Positions 17,968 through 26,576 of a DNA stretch of 64,000 nt are shown here, piece after piece. The position numbers and the translations under genes are program-made. Within the stretch, counting starts at the first letter, position 1. Each line of letters begins with the position of its first letter. The stretch is from Methanoregula formicica SMSP (lineage in GTDB: Archaea > Halobacteriota > Methanomicrobia > Methanomicrobiales > Methanospirillaceae), in NCBI RefSeq assembly GCF_000327485.1, contig NC_019943.1, positions 2,108,001 to 2,172,000 of the forward strand, in the 5' to 3' direction. The notes beneath the pieces are model-generated. The model ran no database searches. It worked only from the letters and a program-made list of their open reading frames with translations, and was not told where the DNA came from.

Positions 17968-18495
17968 ATGAACTCAGAAAAAATAATCCTCACAAAAGAA
18001 CTGTTCCGGGTCCTTTCCTCCGATACTCGCATTACAATCCTGAAAAAACTTGCCCAACGAAGAAGGACGATCAGTGAATTATCACGCGAGTTAAAGATCG
18101 CTAAGTCAACAGTACACGAACATCTTGCTCTTATGACTGGTGCGGGGTTGATCACCCCCGTTCCCGATGAACATGAGTGGAAATATTATGAAATAACACA
18201 GAATGGTGCAAATTTGCTTGCACCGGAAAATTCAATTCCAATATCCATTCTTCTTACAACAACCGGATTCCTTTTTCTGGCGGGATCCATAACTGCATTT
18301 GTCGTTGCCTGGTTCTCGGTGAAGCAACCGCTCGTTTCAACGCCCATGCACGGTGGAGGTTATCCGGGTTATTTATACCCGGACCTCTTGTCAACCAGTA
18401 TTGGAATTCTTCTTCTCATAGCCGGGATTCTGGTTCTCATCCGGCTATTCAGGATCCGAACATCATTTAAGGCTGATTCCCTCCAGCCCTCCTGA
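17968..18495 (+). CDS. ArsR-like winged-helix regulator anchored by two C-terminal membrane helices
   Basis: A 175-residue protein. Residues 1-85 form a winged helix: LFRVLSSDTRITILKKLA, then the recognition region TISELSRELKIAKSTVHEHL and the wing KYYEITQNG. The C-terminal half has two hydrophobic helices (ILLTTTGFLFLAGSITAFVVAW, about 92-113, and STSIGILLLIAGILVLIRLF, about 148-167) joined by a short Pro/Gly-rich loop. A DNA-binding domain tethered to the membrane suggests a one-component regulator responding to an envelope signal. It is followed by a secreted C39-like protein and lies within the segment bracketed by the duplicated polB end, so the two may have arrived together. The target is unknown. 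Confidence 0.82.
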   Translation: MNSEKIILTKELFRVLSSDTRITILKKLAQRRRTISELSRELKIAKSTVHEHLALMTGAGLITPVPDEHEWKYYEITQNGANLLAPENSIPISILLTTTGFLFLAGSITAFVVAWFSVKQPLVSTPMHGGGYPGYLYPDLLSTSIGILLLIAGILVLIRLFRIRTSFKADSLQPS

Positions 18496-18931
18496 TCCGA
18501 CCATTGTAATTCCGTCCGCAGGCCTTGGATCAACCTTCACAGTTCTTGTGATATCTTTGTAATATAGTCCGGTAAATTCGTGAAGTTGAATTTCGGAGGG
18601 CACACACCGTTCCACTTTTTCATATTTCACTGTGTTCGGATAAAACCGAACGCTTTTCAGGGATTGAAATAGAATTGCAGAAAATTTTCTTGTACCCAGA
18701 AAGTGATGTTTTCACATTCTGCTGGAAGGGAATATTTCCGATAACGGATAAAGCAGTCCGTTTTCCGGAGAGGTTCCGGATTAAACATTGTCAGGCATGT
18801 TTCAGAAACCTTCACAACAAAGTCCTCCGACAAACGCGATACTACGATTTGCACCTCCCTTACCCCACACAGGAATACCGGGATTCTGATCCTGCCTAAG
18901 AAATCATATGAATGGAGAAGAACAAACAACC
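18496..18931. other. Intergenic stretch before the C39-like gene
   Basis: About 430 bases of moderately AT-rich sequence. Open frames of 60-180 codons exist on both strands but show no family features, have no ribosome binding site, and largely mirror one another. No RNA gene, repeat or strong hairpin was recognised. Confidence 0.45.
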
Positions 18932-20086
18932 ATGAAAAACTCTTTACGAAGTATTGTTTTACTATTGGTACTTCTGTCGTTTCTGACAGTACCAGTACTT
19001 GCAACAGATACCAATCTTGCAGTGCCGTATTACCAGCAGGAAACCGATTATTATTGCGGCTCTGCAGTTGCCCAGATGTGGATCGATTTCCACAATAGTT
19101 TCGTAAGTCAGAACACGTTGTATACATATATCCAAAACCATAACATCGAATCCGGATGGTCCACCGATCCTCAGGGACTCGAAGACGTTGTGGGAAACTA
19201 TGTGACAAATCTTATCACTGACGATCACAAGTGGAGTTCAGCTGACGCTGCAATAATGGGTCAGGCTGTGGATATTGTAAACCGGGGAATCCCTTCAGCC
19301 TCGTTGATTCATGAGGGGTATCATTGGAATGCAGTAAAAGGTGTGAGTTATACCCTGTACGGGGGCCAGATTTACCAGATCAACGGTGTCTGGGTGCAGG
19401 ATCCCTGGTACACAATGTCAGCTAATATATATTATGCTGTTAATTCATGGAAGAATGAATTTACTCAGGTCGATTTCCCTTCTTCAACTTGGGATAATTA
19501 CTGGGTAACGGTCCAGGGTTACTGGGGAAGCCGCGGCGGCGCTCCTGATTACGATAAGGAGATTGAAAACATCCGGTTAATGGATGAATCCGAAGTAAGT
19601 ACACCCATCACGGCAGAGATTGACATTGCCGGTTTCGCACGCGAACAAATGAATAAACAGAACCTGTTCCAGGAAGAGCTTAAGGGAAGTAGTCCGGGAA
19701 ATACCGTGCTCGTTCATTCCCTTAACAAAAATTATCCGGATTACTATCTGATTCCGTTTGAAAAGGATGGAGTTCCTGTGGTAGTTTCCAAGGTTGACCT
19801 TAAAGGAGATACAGCTGTGTTCAGCGCGGGTGCAGCACTGGAGAAGGGTGCCAGCAGTATAAAACCTGATCTGGATGAAGCGAGAAAAGCCTTGGAATAT
19901 GCGGGCTATGGAGACCTTGAGAATGCACGCCTTGTATGGAAACCCTGCGAACAGACAATGTCGGAGTTCATGCCGGTATGGGAGTTCTCGAACAATGCTA
20001 ATGAAATAAAATACGTTGGTTATAACCCGTTCGAACAGAAGGTTATGGTGTACGACAACCTTACTCCCAGTAAGATGAGAGGATAA
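18932..20086 (+). CDS. Secreted C39-like cysteine peptidase family protein
   Basis: A 384-residue protein from ATG 18932 (GGAGAAG eleven bases upstream; an ATG at 18908 would add eight residues). A signal peptide is clear: MKNSLRS, a hydrophobic core LLLVLLSFLTVPVL, then cleavage near ATA. The mature N-terminus has the C39-like fold signature: VPYYQQETDYYCGSAVAQMW with nucleophile candidate Cys42, and later HEGYHWNAVKGVSY and VQDPW with the histidine and the Asp-Pro-Trp of the family. The C-terminal part (about 220-384) is a separate domain with no recognised motif. It is probably a cell-surface peptidase or peptidase-like binder. It lies between the polB end and its copy. Confidence 0.75.
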   Translation: MKNSLRSIVLLLVLLSFLTVPVLATDTNLAVPYYQQETDYYCGSAVAQMWIDFHNSFVSQNTLYTYIQNHNIESGWSTDPQGLEDVVGNYVTNLITDDHKWSSADAAIMGQAVDIVNRGIPSASLIHEGYHWNAVKGVSYTLYGGQIYQINGVWVQDPWYTMSANIYYAVNSWKNEFTQVDFPSSTWDNYWVTVQGYWGSRGGAPDYDKEIENIRLMDESEVSTPITAEIDIAGFAREQMNKQNLFQEELKGSSPGNTVLVHSLNKNYPDYYLIPFEKDGVPVVVSKVDLKGDTAVFSAGAALEKGASSIKPDLDEARKALEYAGYGDLENARLVWKPCEQTMSEFMPVWEFSNNANEIKYVGYNPFEQKVMVYDNLTPSKMRG

Positions 20087-20128
20087 CTCTTCCTCGTACT
20101 TTTTTTGTGATTCCTTAACAACGACTAG

Positions 20129-20218
20129 CAGCCGAGATCCCGGATCATCGAATCGCTCGGCTGGAGCTGGGCCGATGTCGACCCCTCGCAGATGACACTG
20201 GCGCAGTGGGGGGGGTAG
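20129..20218 (+). pseudogene. Diverged duplicate of the polB 3' end
   Basis: Reading from 20129, 29 codons and a TAG stop repeat the end of polB (17621-17713). The core SRIIESLGWSWADVDPS matches SRIIEALGWSWADVDPS, followed by TLAQWG. By hand count about 15 of 90 aligned bases differ, mostly at third codon positions, plus one missing codon. Differences of that kind mean the copy diverged while coding, so it is not a recent duplication. There is no upstream coding part. It may be the original polB end displaced by an inserted element that carried its own replacement. Confidence 0.75.
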
Positions 20219-20272
20219 ATACGCATAATCAAATCGCAGTTGGAGATGAGATGTAAAAAACCGACTATATGA

Positions 20273-20409
20273 TGGGGGCTGATGCCCCCATACCCCCATT
20301 CATGATAGATGCCGCCGCCCCCGGCGGTGCGCCCCCGCGGCGGTTCAGTGACTAAACGCATAAAAAACCTCCTTGCCCCGCCGTGCCTCGGAGAGGCCCT
20401 GAGGCGGGG
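20273..20409. other. Hairpin-rich intergenic region
   Basis: Several stems lie in a row: TGGGGGC (20273-20279) pairs with GCCCCCA (20284-20290) across a TGAT loop. CCGCCG (20312-20317) pairs with CGGCGG (20322-20327). CCCCGCC (20376-20382) pairs with GGCGGGG (20403-20409) and encloses a nested GCCTC/GAGGC stem (20385-20389, 20393-20397). The block is followed by AT-rich sequence. It could be a structured RNA, a terminator region for the convergent transcripts, or recombination debris. No coding frame is credible. Confidence 0.45.
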
Positions 20410-20587
20410 AGCCCTCGTACCTATTCATCGTATTGTTGGGCATTAGAATTCTGAAATGTGTCAATTTATATCAAAATTATACAGTTGACATTATCTCATT
20501 ATATAGAAAAAAACAAGCCGGATTATTGTCAACGGGAATAACAAGTGGATGACTTTAATCCAAAATGCGGCGAGATTAAAATATTGT

Positions 20588-21586
20588 TTATTTTTTTGTA
20601 TCTAATGTGAAATACAACCTATATTTATATCCCATTTTTGGATTTAAAACCGTCCATTCTACTTTATAATCTGAATAAAACGGAATTATATGATTATCCT
20701 GTAGCTCTTTTTCGCTCAGAATCATCCTTTGATCTGATGAATCAGTAATTTGGAAACACAAACTCCCCATATGAGGTAGAGAATCAATTTCGGCACATTG
20801 TTTTATTCTATATTTTTCTCTTGCCTTACCCACCAACAATATTTGAAAACTGAGGCGTTCAGATACATGATTGATATCGACAGATACATAGTCTACTTTC
20901 CCACTAAGTGCATCATTGTACGCTGTGGTTCGATAACTTACTTCAAATTCTTTAGACTCGTTTGTTCGTAGATCTAACGGTACAAAAAATTTCAAAATAT
21001 ATACAGAATCATCATCCTTCTTTTTATGATTGTAATGCAATGGGGGCCTTGAAGTGAGCGTTCGGATCTCTGTTTCAGATAGTGGAGTCTCCTTTTTTAT
21101 TATTGGCTCGGCAATTGTTGGTTTAATTGGATCTGCCGGGGGTCTTCCATTAAATTTAAAATTAATATCTTCGTACGATGGAACCCACCGGTTAGATTTG
21201 ACCACAATCTGGTATTTCTGATATCGCTCTTCCATTTTATTTTGGATTTTCCTCGTTATTGATGACGTTGCAGTATTGTCGGTAATAGTTTCATCATCAA
21301 AAATAACTTCTCTAATCAAATATTGCAGTTTTAAGTCTTGAGCAATGTTTTCAAACAGACGAATCTTTTCATCATATTGGGATAAATCTTTGATATACAA
21401 TGTTGCTAAGATAATTACGCCAACCAAAAAAATACCAATTACATAATAAATTTTGAGGGTAACATCTGAAATTAGGGAGAATAGGTATACCATTATTGCG
21501 GTCAGAATCAGAATCATCATGAATCTGAAATAAGCGAAAAAATTTTCAATTAACCATTTCCAAGCTCTACGAATAAAAAGATTCAT
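20588..21586 (-). CDS. AT-rich membrane-anchored protein of unknown function
   Basis: A 332-residue protein from an ATG at 21586. After a basic start (MNLFIRRAWKWLIE) there are two membrane helices (FRFMMILILTAIMVYLFSLI, about 21-40, and YVIGIFLVGVIILATLYI, about 48-65). A long hydrophilic domain follows with charged, proline-containing segments (PPADPIKPTIAEP, HYNHKKKDDD) and a beta-rich C-terminal half. I do not recognise the family. Codon use is far more AT-rich than that of uvrB or polB and resembles the cas operon, which suggests recent transfer. It is alone on its strand, with no partner gene close by. Confidence 0.7.
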   Translation of the reverse strand: MNLFIRRAWKWLIENFFAYFRFMMILILTAIMVYLFSLISDVTLKIYYVIGIFLVGVIILATLYIKDLSQYDEKIRLFENIAQDLKLQYLIREVIFDDETITDNTATSSITRKIQNKMEERYQKYQIVVKSNRWVPSYEDINFKFNGRPPADPIKPTIAEPIIKKETPLSETEIRTLTSRPPLHYNHKKKDDDSVYILKFFVPLDLRTNESKEFEVSYRTTAYNDALSGKVDYVSVDINHVSERLSFQILLVGKAREKYRIKQCAEIDSLPHMGSLCFQITDSSDQRMILSEKELQDNHIIPFYSDYKVEWTVLNPKMGYKYRLYFTLDTKK

Positions 21587-21853
21587 ATTATAAAAAAGGA
21601 GAGAGATTTTAATAATATTTTCTATAAAATATCTTCTTCGCCAACTAGGATATCTTCTTCACCGACATACAATGCAACCGGGGTCTGCCTTGGACTCATC
21701 ATATCCCTAACTTATGAACTACTATTACATAAATATGTAGGTACCGACAGTAGACAGGGATTCCATTCCTCCAGAATTTTGACAGGTTGTGCTGATAAAA
21801 CCTGCTTCTCGCCAACTTGACAGCACCGTAAAAACAAACACTAAATTCGACAT

Positions 21854-23788
21854 TCACTTCCCGCTCAGCCGCTCGTTCAGCTTCTTGATCTGGTCCCGCA
21901 GCGCAATCGCCTTCTCGAAATCGAGACCCTCGGCAGCGTCCCGCATCTGCTTCTCGAGATCGATGATAACGTTCGGGATCTCGGTTTTCGGCACGTGCTT
22001 GGTGTCGGTGACCTCGACCTCTTTCTCCTTGATCGGCTTGATGATGGTCTGCGGGACGATGTTGTGCTTTTTGTTGAATGCAACCTGGAGCGTGCGCCGG
22101 CGTTTTGTCTCGGCAATCGCCCGCTTCATGGAATCGGTCATGTTGTCACCGTACAGAACAACCTTCGCGTTCACGTTCCGGGCTGCACGGCCGATGATCT
22201 GGATCAGGCTCCGGGCATCGCGGAGGAAACCCTCTTTGTCTGCGTCAAGAATCGCGATGAATCCGACCTCAGGGATATCAAGGCCCTCACGGAGCAGGTT
22301 GATCCCGACCAGGACATCGAACTTGCCGAGCCGGAGCTGCCGGATGATCTCGCTCCGCTCCAGCGTCTGGATCTCGGAGTGGAGGTAGCGTGTCCGGATC
22401 TTCCGATTCGAGAGGAACTCGGAGAGTTCCTCGGCGAGCTTCTTGGTCAGGGTGGTGATAAGGACGCGGTCGCCCCGCGCAATGGTCTTCTCCACTTCAC
22501 GGATCACGTCATCCGTCTGCCCCTCGATGGGACGGACCTCGACCTCCGGGTCAACAAGGCCGGTGGGCCGGATGATCTGCTCGACCGCTTTTCCGGATTT
22601 CTTCAGCTCATAATCGCCCGGTGTTGCCGAAACGAAAATCACCGAATTCATGTACTGCTCGAACTCGTGGAACTTCAGGGGCCGGTTGTCGTACGCGCTC
22701 GGGAGCCGGAACCCGTAGTCGATCAGCGCTTTCTTGCGCGAACGGTCACCGTTGTACATCCCGTGGAGCTGGGGGATCATCTGGTGGCTCTCATCGATGA
22801 TCATCAGGAAATCGTCCGGGAAATAGTCAAGCAGGCAGTAGGGTTTCTCGCCCGCGTTCCGGCCATCGAAATGCCGGGAATAGTTCTCGATGCCCTTGCA
22901 GGAACCGGTCTCCTCGATCATCTCGATATCGTACCGGGTCCGCTGTTCGAGCCGGTGGGCCTCGATCAGGCCGTGGATGGGGAGCACTTCGCCAAGCTCC
23001 TTCCGGATTGATGCAATGGCAGATTTCCGGGCGCTCTCGGGAGTAACGAAGTGGCGGGCAGGATAGACATAGAAATACTTCATCTCCTCGTTCACGGCAC
23101 CGGTGTTCTTGTCCACCTCGCGGATCCGCTCGATCTCGTTGCCGAAGAGCTCGATACGGATGATGTTGTTGAAGTACCCGGGGATGAAGTCGATGGTGTC
23201 GCCCTTGACCCGGAACCGGCCCGGCATCAGTTCAAGATCGTTTCGCTCGAAGAGGATGTCGATGAGCCGGCTCATGATGTCGTTCCGCGAGATCTTCTGG
23301 CCCACGGTCAGCTCAAAACCCATGTTCCGGAAGTTCTCCGGGTTGCCGAGGCCGTAGATGCAGGAGACGGATGCGACCACGATCACGTCCTTTCGGAACG
23401 ACAGCGACGCAGTTGCAGACAGCCGGAGCTGCTCGATCTTCGGGTTGATAGCAGAGTCTTTCTCGATGTACTGGTCCTTTGCCGGGATGTAGGACTCGGG
23501 CTGGTAGTAGTCGTAGTACGAGACAAAGTATTCCACACGGTTGTTCGGGAAGAAGTCGCAGAATTCAGAGTAGAGCTGGGCGGCAAGCGTCTTGTTGTGG
23601 GCGAGGACGAGCGTAGGCTTCTGCGCTGCCGCGATCACGTTTGCCATCGTGAAGGTCTTGCCGGAGCCGGTGACCCCGAGCAGGGTCTGGTACTGCTTTT
23701 GCTCTTCCAGTCCTTTTGTCAGCTCTTTGATAGCTTCCGGCTGCGAGCCGGCCGGGCCGAAACTGGAGACGAGCTGGAATTCTGTCAC
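21854..23788 (-). CDS. uvrB: Excinuclease ABC subunit UvrB
   Basis: A 644-residue UvrB from a GTG at 23788. The frame is open to 23968, but homology-type features begin at TEFQLVSSFGPAG and a box A lies 28 bases before the GTG. Motifs: Walker A GVTGSGKTFTMA, the beta-hairpin YYDYYQPESYIP that clamps damaged DNA, DESH in MIIDESHQMIP, the helicase C-terminal motifs GINLLREGLDIPEV and QIIGRAARN, and the C-terminal UVR domain (LEKQMRDAAEGLDFEKAIALRD) that binds UvrC. It is a bacterial-type nucleotide excision repair subunit, common in methanogens that acquired uvrABC. UvrA and UvrC are not in the window. Confidence 0.96.
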   Translation of the reverse strand: MTEFQLVSSFGPAGSQPEAIKELTKGLEEQKQYQTLLGVTGSGKTFTMANVIAAAQKPTLVLAHNKTLAAQLYSEFCDFFPNNRVEYFVSYYDYYQPESYIPAKDQYIEKDSAINPKIEQLRLSATASLSFRKDVIVVASVSCIYGLGNPENFRNMGFELTVGQKISRNDIMSRLIDILFERNDLELMPGRFRVKGDTIDFIPGYFNNIIRIELFGNEIERIREVDKNTGAVNEEMKYFYVYPARHFVTPESARKSAIASIRKELGEVLPIHGLIEAHRLEQRTRYDIEMIEETGSCKGIENYSRHFDGRNAGEKPYCLLDYFPDDFLMIIDESHQMIPQLHGMYNGDRSRKKALIDYGFRLPSAYDNRPLKFHEFEQYMNSVIFVSATPGDYELKKSGKAVEQIIRPTGLVDPEVEVRPIEGQTDDVIREVEKTIARGDRVLITTLTKKLAEELSEFLSNRKIRTRYLHSEIQTLERSEIIRQLRLGKFDVLVGINLLREGLDIPEVGFIAILDADKEGFLRDARSLIQIIGRAARNVNAKVVLYGDNMTDSMKRAIAETKRRRTLQVAFNKKHNIVPQTIIKPIKEKEVEVTDTKHVPKTEIPNVIIDLEKQMRDAAEGLDFEKAIALRDQIKKLNERLSGK

Positions 23789-23810
23789 GGTGCTTAGGAT
23801 CTTGGAACGG

Positions 23811-23820
23811 GATATTAAAA
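23811..23820 (-). promoter_or_regulatory. Box A of uvrB
   Basis: On the minus strand TTTTAATATC is centred about 28 bases upstream of the uvrB GTG at 23788. It supports that start over the longer frame and implies a leaderless message. Confidence 0.5.
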
Positions 23821-24284
23821 GGGATGGGGATGCGGCAGGAAAGTGATCCCGGGATCCCGTGGGGGCGGGGGAAGAAAGAGACTCTCCCCGGCATACTTCC
23901 CTACGACGGAGAATGTGAGGGAGCCGCAGGCCAAAAAATTCGGCAGTGGAAACGGTGCCAACACCCACGGAAATTTTTCCGATATTTGAGTATTTTCAGA
24001 ATCGGGGCGTTTTAATCAGGAATAAAACGTGCTTTTTAGCGGCCTGTAAAAATGCGCAAAAATCGCACAGCCAGCACTCCGATCCAGAGTCCGGAGGCCA
24101 ACCGGCGACCGCCATGAACGAAATTTTTACCCAGACCGAGGGTGAGAAAATCCGGAAAACAAATTTTTATAAAAAACTATGATTTTGCCATCCGGCACAT
24201 GCTATGAGACGCCGGGAGGCATCGTTGGTGCAGGATGTGCTTTTTCTGCTGCTGATATCAACCGGGGAGAGCCCTTCCCTGCCG
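23821..24284. other. Intergenic region between uvrB and the lipoprotein gene
   Basis: About 460 bases. The part near 23840-23960 is G-rich; the rest holds A/T runs (AAAATTTTT-like blocks near 24120-24180). Open frames of 60-110 codons on the plus strand have no recognisable features. Several short A/T tracts could serve as terminator or promoter sequence. Nothing definite was seen. Confidence 0.4.
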
Positions 24285-24782
24285 TCAGACCGTGCCCTTT
24301 ACCCGGTGCAGCATCATGGTCAGCGCAAAGGAGTTTCCACCGGTGTCCTTCCCGCTGGAATACGTCAGCACAACAAACATCGTATCCGGATCAATCAGCG
24401 TGCCCTTTGCCCAGCCACCCGGCTGGTCGATGATCGTGAGGGATTTCCCCTCCGGATCAACAATGCCGAGAACGGTCTGGTTTACATCAGGGCCATAGGG
24501 CTGCCGAAAGAGCTTGAAGCCTTTGACAACGGCACCTTCCTGCGATGAAAATACCCACGTGTTCTGCCCGATCGTGACATCCTGGATGGTGGTGTTCAGG
24601 TTCCAGCCGGCCTCGTCTGTGGATTTCCAGGTACCGGTGATGTCCGGATAACTGGCGGCAGATGACAATGTGTGCGTGGCCGGTGAAGCCGGGGGAGAGG
24701 CGGGTGTTGTTGTGCATCCCGCACAGAAAAGGAGTGCAATGAGGAGAGATGCAACGCAGACTGATGAAATGCTTTTTTTCAT
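24285..24782 (-). CDS. Small secreted lipoprotein of unknown function
   Basis: A 165-residue protein with a lipoprotein signal: MKKSISSVCVASLLIALLFC, then AGC at the lipobox, with Cys22 as the likely lipidated residue, and a Thr/Pro/Ser-rich linker. The mature domain begins at ITGTWKSTDEAGW and consists of short strands (WVFSSQEGAVVKGFKLF, GGWAKGTLIDPDTMFVVLTY), typical of a small beta-barrel 'GTW' lipocalin-like fold often seen in methanogen lipoproteins. It lies 74 bases after the radical SAM gene on the same strand and may be the last gene of the redox operon, though the gap allows its own promoter. Confidence 0.75.
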   Translation of the reverse strand: MKKSISSVCVASLLIALLFCAGCTTTPASPPASPATHTLSSAASYPDITGTWKSTDEAGWNLNTTIQDVTIGQNTWVFSSQEGAVVKGFKLFRQPYGPDVNQTVLGIVDPEGKSLTIIDQPGGWAKGTLIDPDTMFVVLTYSSGKDTGGNSFALTMMLHRVKGTV

Positions 24783-24856
24783 AACCGGAATAATCCCGCT
24801 GAATTATTATTGGTTCCGGGACATGCCGCGGAGGTCCTGCCACCTGTTTCCTGAAG

Positions 24857-25939
24857 TCACGTATCGGACGCGAGCAGTGTTTCCACCCACGCACGGTTCG
24901 CCCGGAGCGCACAGCCGCCTTCCGATTCAGAAAGGAGAGACGGTTCCTCGCGCAACCGGGCAAGCAGCCGTGACCTGAGAGCGTCTTGTAATGGGACCTT
25001 TACAAGATTCGCATCAGAGTACGGCGCTGCCGGGCAGGGTTCGAGATTTCCTGACGGGCTCACGTGCACAAACCCGCGGCCTGCTGCAAGGCACCCGCCG
25101 TACTCATCCTCATCGCCAGGAAATCCGATGAAGAGCCCCGGGAACTTCCGGTTGAAGTCTGCAAGAACGATCTGCAGGACCTTCTTCTGCTCGTGGGTGA
25201 GCACGAGAGGTTCTGTACCCGGTTCCATCGGCACATACTCAACGAACGCGAGGACGCGTGCCCCGGCGGAAAGCATCTCCCGGGCGAAGGCTTCGCCCGT
25301 CACTTGCGGGAAATTTTCACGTGACGTAGTGACTGAGACACCGAAGAAGATACTGCGCTGCTTCAGCCGGGCACAGACCGCAAGCAGCCGGTCGTAAACC
25401 CCCTCCCCCCGGCGTGCATCGGTCTCCTCCCGGAATCCTTCGAAACTGATGACGGGAACGATGTTCCGGTGCTGTGCGATGGTCGCGGCGACAGCATCAT
25501 CGATTAAGAGACCGTTCGTGAAGACCGGGAAGAGGACTTCCGGATGGCTCTGTGCCAGAGCAAGGATCTCATCAAGCCTCACCAGCGGTTCGCCGCCGGC
25601 AATTACGATGACCGAGACCCCGAGTTCTGCTGCCTGGCCGACAACGCCAACAAGGATCTCCCGGCTCATCTCGGGTGCCGGTTTCTCGTGGCGCCCGTGC
25701 ATGTAGCAGCCGGCGCAGGCGAGGTTGCAGCGCGAGGTGATGCTCGTAATCATCACCGGTGGAACGATCAGGCCATTGTTCTCGTGACGCTTCCGCATTG
25801 CGGCTGCTTTTTTCTGGTGGTGGAGGATAACAGTACCGGAAATAGCAAGAGAGGGATCGTGAGCGATTATCCGGAGTGCCTGTGCCAGCGTGTCACTGAT
25901 GGTTGTATCAAACCTGTCGCGAAAATTCCCGGTATCCAT
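24857..25939 (-). CDS. Radical SAM protein in the flavodoxin/ferredoxin operon
   Basis: A 360-residue radical SAM enzyme. The cluster-binding cysteines are Cys71, Cys75 and Cys78 in CNLACAGCYMHGRHE. Further SAM-binding features are VIAGGEPLV (GGE motif) and the strand PVFTNGLLIDD. Near the C-terminus VSPSGNLEPCPAAPYSD resembles the start of a SPASM-type extension but has too few cysteines for a full auxiliary cluster. A helical N-terminal domain of about 55 residues precedes the barrel. The substrate is unknown. It is 13 bases downstream of a four-helix membrane protein and seven genes into an operon that supplies flavodoxin and ferredoxin modules. These could provide its low-potential electrons. 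Confidence 0.85.
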   Translation of the reverse strand: MDTGNFRDRFDTTISDTLAQALRIIAHDPSLAISGTVILHHQKKAAAMRKRHENNGLIVPPVMITSITSRCNLACAGCYMHGRHEKPAPEMSREILVGVVGQAAELGVSVIVIAGGEPLVRLDEILALAQSHPEVLFPVFTNGLLIDDAVAATIAQHRNIVPVISFEGFREETDARRGEGVYDRLLAVCARLKQRSIFFGVSVTTSRENFPQVTGEAFAREMLSAGARVLAFVEYVPMEPGTEPLVLTHEQKKVLQIVLADFNRKFPGLFIGFPGDEDEYGGCLAAGRGFVHVSPSGNLEPCPAAPYSDANLVKVPLQDALRSRLLARLREEPSLLSESEGGCALRANRAWVETLLASDT

Positions 25940-25952
25940 GTCCTGCTCCCGA

Positions 25953-26576
25953 TTATTCCGGTTGTAATACCGGACTCTTCCTGTTCCACCGCTGCACCGC
26001 AGTCACGAACCAGCCGGCAATCGCACCCAGCACGATGACAAAGGCGAGAATACTGAAACCAAATTTGAGCAGTGTCGCAGCCATCGTGATCTGGGCAATA
26101 CTGTACATCTCCATCGGCCACGCGAGGAGCATCGCGATGATCCCGATGTTCTCCAGGTAATCGAAGAGGGCCCCGATAACCGGGATAACGTTGAGCCGGT
26201 GCCACCGGCTTTTTTCAGGAAGCCATTTTTTCAGGAACCCCGTGATGAGCGTCGAGAGGAAGAGTGCATAGAAGAACGGGACGAGAAGATCGAGCGGCAC
26301 GATATGCGTCAGCTCAAATGCCCGCCCCGCATCACCCATTGCCGCGAGGAACGCATACGCCTGTTCCGGCGTGTAGAACACTTCCATGTCAAGGATGCCC
26401 ACCCCGCCGGTAATTGACTTCAGCTCCACTACCCCGAAGGGCCTCCCGTTGACAAGGAAGCCGGTGATGAGGACCCCGGCAAGGGAAAGAAGGATGGTGC
26501 CAGGGGATGAAAGCGCGATGATCCGGTCGGAGAGATCGTCAAGGATCTTCTTCCCGCTCCCGATTCCGTCCATCAC
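25953..26576 (-). CDS. Four-helix membrane protein in the redox operon
   Basis: A 207-residue protein with four predicted membrane helices: around residues 25-45 (GTILLSLAGVLITGFLV), 98-115 (FFYALFLSTLITGFL), 128-155 (VIPVIGALFDYLENIGIIAMLL) and 165-193 (LLKFGFSILAFVIVLGAIAGW). A loop of about 55 residues between the first two contains FYTPEQAYAFLAAMG. No cysteine ligands or haem motifs are visible. It overlaps the NapH-like gene by 4 bases and precedes the radical SAM gene by 13, so it is likely a membrane partner in the same electron-transfer pathway. The family was not recognised. Confidence 0.75.
   Translation of the reverse strand: MMDGIGSGKKILDDLSDRIIALSSPGTILLSLAGVLITGFLVNGRPFGVVELKSITGGVGILDMEVFYTPEQAYAFLAAMGDAGRAFELTHIVPLDLLVPFFYALFLSTLITGFLKKWLPEKSRWHRLNVIPVIGALFDYLENIGIIAMLLAWPMEMYSIAQITMAATLLKFGFSILAFVIVLGAIAGWFVTAVQRWNRKSPVLQPE

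Noticed and set aside
18675-18899. 74-codon frame before the C39-like gene
   Set aside because: It has competing frames on both strands, no ribosome binding site and no recognisable features.
23789-23968. N-terminal extension of UvrB
   Set aside because: It is not UvrB-like, and a box A lies between it and the GTG start at 23788.
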